The position numbers and the translations under genes are program-made. The notes beneath the pieces were generated by a model that was not told the origin of the DNA, searched no databases, and saw only the letters and a program-made list of their open reading frames with translations. 64,000 bases of DNA from Dyadobacter sp. 676 (GTDB lineage: Bacteria; Bacteroidota; Bacteroidia; Cytophagales; Spirosomataceae), in NCBI RefSeq assembly GCF_040448675.1, contig NZ_CP159289.1, positions 1,116,001 to 1,180,000 of the forward strand, given 5' to 3'. This document shows positions 56,901-64,000 of the stretch, piece by piece. Within the stretch, counting starts at the first letter, position 1, and each line of letters begins with the position of its first letter.

Positions 56901-59900
56901 ATGTATTATAACTATTCACGTAGAATTACCGCGGCTGCTCTCCTATTTCTTTTAAACAGCCTGGCCTCATTCGCGCAGCAAAAGAACGTCGACCGATCTA
57001 TCATGACCTTTTACGACGGCCTGCAAACAATTCGTGTGCTGGAATACGTTGAACCTGCGCCCGGCACCAACAAAATTTATCGCTTGGAAACATTAGCTGA
57101 AAACGGCTTTCCGGCTATCGTCCTGACTTCGAACGTTCAAATGGGATACATCAAATTTGAAGATAAATTACCTTACGATAACGTATTCAACGATAATGCA
57201 AGCCCATTTACTAGTGCGGAAGGTGCGCAAACACTCTACTCATTTCAAAGCATCATGAAAGCCTTCGACTCGCGCTTTGGATGGAAAGGCATGGATGGAA
57301 CGGGTACAGCTACTGTATATGCCATCATGGGTGATGCCCAAAAATATCCACTATCGGCCAGCGCTTCCTATACTACGAACGGAATATCTGACAATTTTCT
57401 TTTCATCAAGGAAGTAAACGGTGTGAAAAACTTCAATAACGGAATTGAAACAGTTGCGCATGAATTCCTTCACGCGATTATGCGGTATAAACGAGGCTTT
57501 GAGAACTATAACCCGGATAAATGTGCTGAGATGCACAGTATTGAAGAGGGGCTTGCCGATATTTTTGGGATTTATATTCACAATAAAGTGAAGCAAACGC
57601 CTCCACAAAATTTTGACTGGAAGTTCCAAGGATATAATGCGACACTAGCAAATCCCAAAGGGTTTCTCTTCCCCGATACATACAACGGCGAGTACTACAA
57701 AAACGACTGCCACCTCACATTCGCCCCACACCCGAACGGGGGTGTGTTGTACAAGTGGAGTTACTTGCTCAGCGAGGGGTTTCCGGGATCGGCGTATAAT
57801 GACTTAGGTTACGGTTACTCAAACCTCACCGGAATAGGTATCGAAAAGTGCATTGAAATTCTTTGGCAAACGATCTCAAAAATTAAGAAATACACTACTT
57901 ACCCGGCTCTTCGCACATACACCCTCGAAACAGCGGGACAACTCTACGGCCTCAATTCTACCGAGTATCTGGCCGTTCAGAATGCCTGGTGCGCAGTCGG
58001 TGTGTGTGACAATAACCTCCCGGCCTTCTCCATGTCTCCCGCCAATGCCACCAATTTCATCGACCCCTGGCCTACGGTGGATATCAATCTTACCTGGAAA
58101 AACAACAACCTGGTGCAGGAATGGGAAGTGCAAATGTCGCCCAAGTATGACTTTTCAGACAGCGTTCAAACGGTTAAGCTGACAAATTTTACAGCTGTTA
58201 TAGGTCCTAACCAGACCCTCATGAGCACAGCTACGGCGAAAGGTTACTTCCATCCCGGCAAAAAGGTATATGCCCGCGCGAAAATCAGCCAGGCGGGAGC
58301 CAATTTTTGTAAGGGGCTTAATCCACTTTGTATTCTCTATCAAAAGTTTGGGCCGACGCATGCATTTGGGCTCAAAGATAAGAAAACTAATTTCTGGCCA
58401 GCGACTAAGTCCACTAGTGTAAAAGCCTGGAAAGGTCAAGTCACCTGGCAATGGGTTGATGACGCTGAACGCTACCGGTTGCAGGTAGCTAGTGATTCCA
58501 TGTTTACCGCACTCGTTTACGACGGCATTGCCCCGTATACCGGCAATTTCATGGAAACGGGAGAAATCGGAACCGACCTTACCATTGGCCAAACCTATTA
58601 CGCACGTGTCCGGGCCGAGAGACTCGATCTTCTGAAACTGAAAGACAACCATGGAGCGTGGTCCGATCCACTCGTCATCACCGCCTCGATGCCATCGACC
58701 GCGATCAGCCAGGCGAAAACTCAGAAACTGAATGATCCGCCGTTTGAAGTAGGAACCCTGGGTCGACAGGTCAACTGGGACCCGGTACCCGGCGCGTCGA
58801 ATTTCGTCGTGCAGGTGGCAACAGATGATACATTTAATAGCATTATCTGGACAAAGACGGTGTCGGGGAATCTGGCGAGTACCACCATGCTATTTCCACC
58901 GTTAGCCAATCTGACAGACCTATTTGTGCGCGTGCTTCCGAAAAACGGTCCTATTTTCGGGGTATGCAGCAACGTTTGGCGCATTAAAGTGGATGAAGCC
59001 AAAGCCTTGGCATTAATGAAGGGACCGCCGAACGGAACTACCTTTCCATTCAAAGACTTTGGCGTGAATGTGATAGAATGGAAAAGCGGGACGCTTAACA
59101 TGAATACTGTTGACTATTTTGAACTTGTCCTCACCAAAAAACCGTCCGGCGTCACAGCGACATTCCCCACTCAGGGTAAGAAATTTGATTTTCTCATTCA
59201 GGATCCGCTCTTATTGAATGACAACGGCTTACAGGCATCGGTGATTGCTGTGAATGCACTGGGCGCCAAAACTGCACAGTCACTCCCATTCGATTATAAT
59301 ATATGTCCGGACCACCCGGCTGTTTTCTTCCCCGGCGATTTGGGAAAGGTCGACCCTACCAAAGATTTTAAAGTCGAATGGTTTCCGAGCCAGTCATTTG
59401 CGGTTGGTAGCCAGTATTTGTTAACGATTAAAGACGGAGGAGTTGCGATACCGGGATTTAAAGACAAACCCACCACGAACCATTTTATGACTGTCCCCGC
59501 TGGTACACTTGTCAATGGTAAAAGCTATACGGTAACAGTCAGGAACTCGTCTTCATGCGCAGCGCTGCTGGTACCGTCGACATTCTTCACTGCCGTGGGT
59601 TCTGGCGGCTCTAACCAACCCCAGGCGCCCAAACTGGTGGATTTTACAATCGAAATCCAAGGATTCCGCAACGATCTGGATGGTTTGGCCTGGGAAACCT
59701 CCGACTACGTCCTCGGCATTGAACTGATTGATCCGGATGGTAATGTACTCGCGCTCATTGATCCGAATGGTGCCTCTGTTACACAACTGCTGGTGGATTC
59801 GGAAAACTCCGGTGTTGTAGCGAAGGGCAACGACAGGCCGGAAGGCAAGTATAAACTAAGGCTGAAAATGGTCAACATTTTCAACCCACTTGCCTACTAT

Positions 59901-60053
59901 CCTTTCGATCAGCCGAGGTTTTCGGTTTTACTTAATGGACAACCGGTAATCAGTAATCACGTCATTACAGTCGATTTTGTAAACCCCGCCTCCCCATTTC
60001 ACGAATGGCAAGTCGGGTTTCAGTTCGGTGACATTAATTTGGATATAAAGTAG
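56901..60053 (+). CDS. Secreted M4 (thermolysin-like) metallopeptidase, paralogue 2
   Basis: A 1050-residue paralogue of the preceding gene, 31 bp downstream. The signal peptide is MYYNYSRRITAAALLFLLNS...FAQ. Zinc motif HEFLH (His187, His191) and ligand Glu216 in EEGLADIFG with Asp220 are intact, so it is predicted active. Fn3-like units (WEVQMSPKYDFSDSVQ, YRLQVASDSMFTALV, FVVQVATDDTFNSII) and the shared C-terminal domain follow, ending EWQVGFQFGDINLDIK. The N-terminal part (RVLEYVEP, YRLETLAENGFPAIVL) is also common to all three and may be a propeptide-like region. Confidence 0.9.
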   Translation: MYYNYSRRITAAALLFLLNSLASFAQQKNVDRSIMTFYDGLQTIRVLEYVEPAPGTNKIYRLETLAENGFPAIVLTSNVQMGYIKFEDKLPYDNVFNDNASPFTSAEGAQTLYSFQSIMKAFDSRFGWKGMDGTGTATVYAIMGDAQKYPLSASASYTTNGISDNFLFIKEVNGVKNFNNGIETVAHEFLHAIMRYKRGFENYNPDKCAEMHSIEEGLADIFGIYIHNKVKQTPPQNFDWKFQGYNATLANPKGFLFPDTYNGEYYKNDCHLTFAPHPNGGVLYKWSYLLSEGFPGSAYNDLGYGYSNLTGIGIEKCIEILWQTISKIKKYTTYPALRTYTLETAGQLYGLNSTEYLAVQNAWCAVGVCDNNLPAFSMSPANATNFIDPWPTVDINLTWKNNNLVQEWEVQMSPKYDFSDSVQTVKLTNFTAVIGPNQTLMSTATAKGYFHPGKKVYARAKISQAGANFCKGLNPLCILYQKFGPTHAFGLKDKKTNFWPATKSTSVKAWKGQVTWQWVDDAERYRLQVASDSMFTALVYDGIAPYTGNFMETGEIGTDLTIGQTYYARVRAERLDLLKLKDNHGAWSDPLVITASMPSTAISQAKTQKLNDPPFEVGTLGRQVNWDPVPGASNFVVQVATDDTFNSIIWTKTVSGNLASTTMLFPPLANLTDLFVRVLPKNGPIFGVCSNVWRIKVDEAKALALMKGPPNGTTFPFKDFGVNVIEWKSGTLNMNTVDYFELVLTKKPSGVTATFPTQGKKFDFLIQDPLLLNDNGLQASVIAVNALGAKTAQSLPFDYNICPDHPAVFFPGDLGKVDPTKDFKVEWFPSQSFAVGSQYLLTIKDGGVAIPGFKDKPTTNHFMTVPAGTLVNGKSYTVTVRNSSSCAALLVPSTFFTAVGSGGSNQPQAPKLVDFTIEIQGFRNDLDGLAWETSDYVLGIELIDPDGNVLALIDPNGASVTQLLVDSENSGVVAKGNDRPEGKYKLRLKMVNIFNPLAYYPFDQPRFSVLLNGQPVISNHVITVDFVNPASPFHEWQVGFQFGDINLDIK

Positions 60054-60080
60054 GCTGCTAATCTCCACAACACTACAAAC

Positions 60081-63000
60081 ATGAAACACTTTACAATTGC
60101 CTCCTGTATAATTTTCATTTGCCTCGTCTGCCACGCCGGCTTTGCGCAAACCTTGTACAATCCTAAGAACGTAGACAAAACTGCATTGAGTTTTTTTGAT
60201 GGCTCACAGACATTCCGTGCCCTCGAATATACAGTGAATCAGGATCCGCAGAGCGAAAAAGTTTATCGGTTGCAGACGTTACCGGAAAATGGATTTCCCG
60301 CTATTATGTTACAAGGAATTAATCAGGGAACATCGGTCCAGTTCGAAGACAAGCTACCATATGACGATCAATACACGGATAATCAAACTCCGTATTTGAG
60401 CACGGAAGCCGTTCAAATCTTCTCGGGATTTCAACGTGTGATGCAAACGTTTGATCAACGGTTCACGTGGAAAGGAAGCGACGGAACAGGAACAGTTCCC
60501 ATTGATATCAGAATGAAGAATCAGTTTGAGACCGGCTCTAAAGGCCTTACATACTACTCTGGCAATGCCAATGGTGGATACTTCAATTTCGAGAGAAATC
60601 TGAACGACAACAAGCCATTTCAAATTACAATAGATGCGCTTGCTCATGAAATGACTCATTCCATCATCAGGTATAAGACAGGTATCTATTCAAAAAGAGA
60701 TATCGAGTGCTCCGAATTCATTGCTATTAACGAAGGAATTTGTAACATCTTCGGCGTATATATCAGGAATAAAATCAACAATTCGACTCCTCAGAACTAT
60801 CAATGGATAATGGCGCCCGAAGTGTTATCCCTGAACTTTGACATAGGCAATCCAAAAACGTATCTTCTCGCGGATACCTATCACGGTCAATACTACCCCG
60901 ACTCCTGCGTGGGAGCCAACCCTTACAAGGCAAGCGGAGTCGCTTCGAGGTGGTTTTACCTGCTATCAGTCGGATTTCAGGGAACCGGCAAAAATGACTT
61001 GGGCTATACTTACGAAAACCTGGCGGGAATAGGTGTTGAAAAAGCTATTCAAATCATTTGGAATGTGATACCAGATCTGAAAGCTTATTCAAATTATTCT
61101 TCACTGAAAACATATACGCTTAATGCAGCTGAACTGCTCTATGGATTGAACTCAGCCGAATACCTGGCTGTCGAAGAAGCATGGTGTGCGGTTGGCGTGT
61201 GCGACAATAATTTTCCATTCTTCAAAATATATCCAGTCAACACAGCCTCCAATGTCGAACCCTGGCCCGGAGTAAAAATTAACTTTTCATGGGATGATGA
61301 CCCACGCGTAAAAGAAGTGGAAGTGCAAATGTCCCGCAAATATGACTTTTCGGACAATCCTCAGATAATCAAAGTAAGCAATTTCGACAAGCTTTTTAAG
61401 CCGGGAGGAGGCGTAGTATATACGGGAAACGCTGTCGGATCTTTCCTTCCGGACGAAACCATATTTGTAAGAGCAAAAATCACAGAAGCCGACGCAAACT
61501 TTTGTAGAGGTGTGAACCTATTATGCCAGTTATATCAGCAATATACACCGACAAACGCCCTTATTTTAAGCGACAAAAAAAGCGGAATTTTGGCATGGAG
61601 TTCCCGGTGTCGGGTTTATCGGCAATGCATGGAATAATCCCCAGATTCAATGGAAACCGGTGGCAGGTGCGGAGAAATATAGCTTTCAGATTGCCAAGGA
61701 AAAAGATTTTATCAATATCGTCGATTCGGAGAGTACTAACCATACCGGAAGCTTTCCGGAATCAGGCACCATCATGGCTAATGCGCTGGAACCAGACAAG
61801 TATTACTATATACGTGTCCGTGCCGGAAGGAACAACCCTTTTAACAACGTGGGAGCGTGGTCAAAGACCGACAGTATAAAGGTGCATACACCTCCCACAA
61901 GCGTTTTGCAAGCCCTCAACCAAAAACCTAACGACCCACCCACCATCGTAAGTTCCCTGGGCTTCGGCGTTGATTACTATACAGCGCCCGGTGCAGCTCA
62001 ATACCTTGTGCAAGTTGCCACAGACGATGCGTTTGCAAACATAGTCCGGTCACAGGTTGCTCCCGGAAATGTAACGAACGCATTGGTGACCCTGCCGGCA
62101 ATGGCCGACCAAACCAATCTCTTCGTGCGAGTGCTGCCTCAAAAAGGCATCGTCTATTCGACATGCACCAACGTCTGGCGGATCAAAACCGACAAAAACG
62201 CAACATTGCTCGCCATGGCCGGACCGGACCAAAAAATACCTATCCCTTACAAAACCTATTTGGGTAAGATATTCAAATGGAACGCAGGGACAGTCAACCT
62301 GGGCCTTGTCGACCATTTCAAAGTCCGTGTCGAGGAAAAGGCGGCTGGCCAGGTCACTGTCTTTAACACACCGGGGAAAGCCTTGGAAAAAGAAATTGTC
62401 GATCAGTTAATGTATGATGACCACGAGGGCATAGAGGTGAGCGTGCTGGCTGTCGGTCCCCTGGGCGCTGAAACCGAATTGTCCCCTGAATTCAGCTATA
62501 CCATATGTCAGGACCAGCCCTTTCCTAAATTCCCTAACGACAACGACAAAATAGACCCTGCACTGCCCGTGACGATGACGTGGGAACCGAGTATGTGGCA
62601 GGAACCCAATGAACAGTATCTGGTCACGATCCTTATTAACGGAAACCCGGTGAACGGCTTTAACAATGCCCCGACCACGTCGACCTCGATGGTATTGCCA
62701 GCAGGGACACTCGATAATGGAAAAAACTACACGCTTATCATCAAAAACTCTGGAAGCTGCCCCGGGCTCGACCCATGGACAGTATTATTCTCAACGATCG
62801 CAGGCGCCAACAACAACCCGCCGGCCACTCCTACGAAAGATTTAAGCATTCAGCTCAGTGGTTTCAGGAATGAGCTAAACCCTTCCGATCCATTTTCGTT
62901 TGAAAATGCGGATTACATACTGGGATTCGAAATCCTGGACCCGAATGGAAACAAAGTCGCGGTGGTGGACGCCAATGGTAACCCCGTTTCGGAGCTGTTA

Positions 63001-63255
63001 GTCGATTCTGAAAACTCCGTGCTGGGAATATTCGCCAAAGATGAGCCGGTTGGCAAATACACCTTGAAATTGAAGATGCTGGCTATTTCCGATCCCCCGG
63101 TGTATTATCCCTTCGATCAGCCCCGCTTCTCGGTAACCCTCAACGGCCAGACGGTAATAAACGATCATATCATTACGATTAACCCATTCGACCCTGTTTA
63201 CGACGAATGGCAGGTCAACTTCGAATTCACAGGCATTACCCTCGATCACAAATAA
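60081..63255 (+). CDS. Secreted M4-like metallopeptidase, paralogue 3 (frameshifted at 61575-61581)
   Basis: Corrected product of 1057 residues. Signal peptide MKHFTIASCIIFICLVCHAGFAQ. The zinc motif is HEMTH (His189, His193) and Glu218 is kept in NEGICNIFG, but the conserved Asp four residues later is Asn222, which may weaken catalysis. One extra A in a run of seven breaks the frame. Removing it reads LSDKKAEFWHGVPGVGFIGN, parallel to LDDKKVQFWHLLP in paralogue 1. The same Fn3-like units and C-terminal domain follow, ending EWQVNFEFTGITLDHK. 27 bp after paralogue 2. Confidence 0.88.
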
Positions 63256-63281
63256 TTACATCACTATTTATTTAATACACT

Positions 63282-63752
63282 ATGAAAAATATCAAACTTC
63301 TGATTTCCGCCATTGCGGCTTCGGGCATTGGCATAGCGAATGCGCAGGAACTTCGTCCGCAACTCGATTTCATCAGAAACGGGTCCCTCCTCACCGTGCG
63401 GAGTGCGTCCGGGCAGGAGCTCGGTACAGTTGACCTGGATAAACCGGCAGTTAAGAGCAAAGTCATCGCCTTTACCTATTCGGCTAAAAAGAAACGGGGC
63501 ATCGAAAATGCGCTCAACGCTGTCACGATATTTCCAAATCCGGCATCCGGATCGCTGAACCTGCGGTTGAAAGGTTCATGGAAATACCCGGTGGATGTAC
63601 AGATATTCGACAAAACAGGCAATATGTTACAAACCTCCCGCCTCGAATCGCCGGAAGAGCCATTGGATATCGAATCGCTCAAACAGGGGATTTACATTTT
63701 GAAAGCACGATCCGGCAATGCCGGAGCAACGGAGGAGCTGGTGGTGCAATAA
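63282..63752 (+). CDS. Small secreted protein with T9SS type A sorting domain
   Basis: A 156-residue exported protein: signal peptide MKNIKLLISAIAASGIGIANAQ, a short N-terminal part of about 60 residues (LDFIRNGSLLTVRSASGQEL), then a T9SS C-terminal sorting domain (IFPNPASGSLNLRLKGSW, VQIFDKTGNMLQTSRL, LKQGIYILKA) ending EELVVQ. The sorting domain directs passage through the type IX machinery and surface attachment. It is the last gene of the metallopeptidase array, 26 bp after paralogue 3. It may be a surface anchor or partner for the proteases, which lack such a domain; that link is inference. Confidence 0.88.
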   Translation: MKNIKLLISAIAASGIGIANAQELRPQLDFIRNGSLLTVRSASGQELGTVDLDKPAVKSKVIAFTYSAKKKRGIENALNAVTIFPNPASGSLNLRLKGSWKYPVDVQIFDKTGNMLQTSRLESPEEPLDIESLKQGIYILKARSGNAGATEELVVQ

Positions 63753-63757
63753 GTAAT

Positions 63758-63782
63758 GCAGGGAGCAGGTCTCGCTCCCTGC
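63758..63782. terminator. Hairpin between convergent genes
   Basis: Perfect 9-bp stem GCAGGGAGC / GCTCCCTGC with a 7-nt loop between the T9SS-domain gene and the convergent reductase gene. There is no clear T-tract, so terminator strength is uncertain. Confidence 0.6.
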
Positions 63783-63788
63783 TATCTG

Positions 63789-64000
63789 TTACGAGGCACT
63801 TACTTCATCCAAGGTCGACAGATCTTCCGGATCCAGTTTTATCTCTGTCGCCTTAACAAGCGTTTCCAGCTGCTTTTTGCTGGTAGCGCTTGCAACCGGG
63901 GCGACGATGAGCGGTTTGTGTAAAAGCCAGGCCAGCGCGATAGCAGCCGGAACGGTATCGTGCTTTCCCGCAAGGTTGTCGAGCGTATCCAGAATCCGAA
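63789..64000 (-). CDS. Aldo/keto reductase, C-terminal part (runs off the right edge)
   Basis: The minus-strand frame is open from the window edge to a TAA at 63789-63791. It reads RILDTLDNLAGKHDTVPAAI, then ALAWLLHKPLIVAPVASATS and LDPEDLSTLDEVSAS. This is the usual C-terminal end of aldo/keto reductases: VALAWLL, the coenzyme-binding segment with SATSKKQL, and a final EEL..L helix. The catalytic Tyr and the start lie outside the window. Substrate unknown. Confidence 0.88.
   Translation of the reverse strand, partial: RILDTLDNLAGKHDTVPAAIALAWLLHKPLIVAPVASATSKKQLETLVKATEIKLDPEDLSTLDEVSAS

Overview
The window reads as chromosomal DNA of a Bacteroidota member of the order Cytophagales, most like Dyadobacter or Spirosoma; this is inferred from gene content, not from a marker gene. 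Supporting signs are Bacteroidota promoters (-7 box TAnnTTTG, no Shine-Dalgarno dependence), type IX secretion (T9SS) sorting domains, a propeller-type sensor kinase, LytS/LytTR regulators, AraC regulators of Bacteroidota type, and a BatB/TPR gene pair.

Layout. 1-6.7 kb: end of a pirin gene, a secreted BNR-repeat protein, an SDR oxidoreductase/AraC pair, a GNAT acetyltransferase, a DinB-like protein, a Cys-rich copper-binding-type protein and another AraC regulator. 7.2-15.7 kb: a LytS/LytTR two-component system, a class I lanthipeptide dehydratase (LanB) divergent from a LanC-like protein that has lost most of its active-site ligands, then a lipoprotein sugar-dehydrogenase-like protein overlapping a lipoprotein cytochrome c. 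16.2-26.9 kb: a 2008-residue T9SS-secreted adhesin-like protein, two LuxR-type response regulators and a convergent propeller sensor kinase. 27-34 kb: lipoprotein, glycosyltransferase, a deleted Crp/Fnr gene, a repeat protein, a DUF4142 lipoprotein, a methyltransferase and a second SDR/AraC pair. 34.3-34.8 kb: tRNA-Arg, tRNA-Pro and tRNA-Ser. 34.9-47.4 kb: housekeeping genes (BatB-like, TPR, purC, STAS, gltB, gltD, deacetylase, tatD, ansA, tRNA-Ser). 47.4-64 kb: an integrase remnant, a GH29-like hydrolase, a FtsX/MacB-type permease, an XRE regulator, and a four-gene array of three paralogous secreted M4 metallopeptidases plus a small protein that carries the only T9SS sorting domain of the array. 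An aldo/keto reductase runs off the right edge.

Seven genes are broken by exactly one base at or beside a homopolymer run. Each restores a full-length family-like protein when that base is corrected, so sequencing or assembly error is the first explanation. The most interesting biology is the LanB/ligand-less LanC locus without a visible precursor, the M4 array with a shared undescribed C-terminal domain, the two SDR/AraC modules with 23-bp-spaced direct-repeat operators, and a tRNA-Arg whose leader is perfectly complementary to its own anticodon arm.
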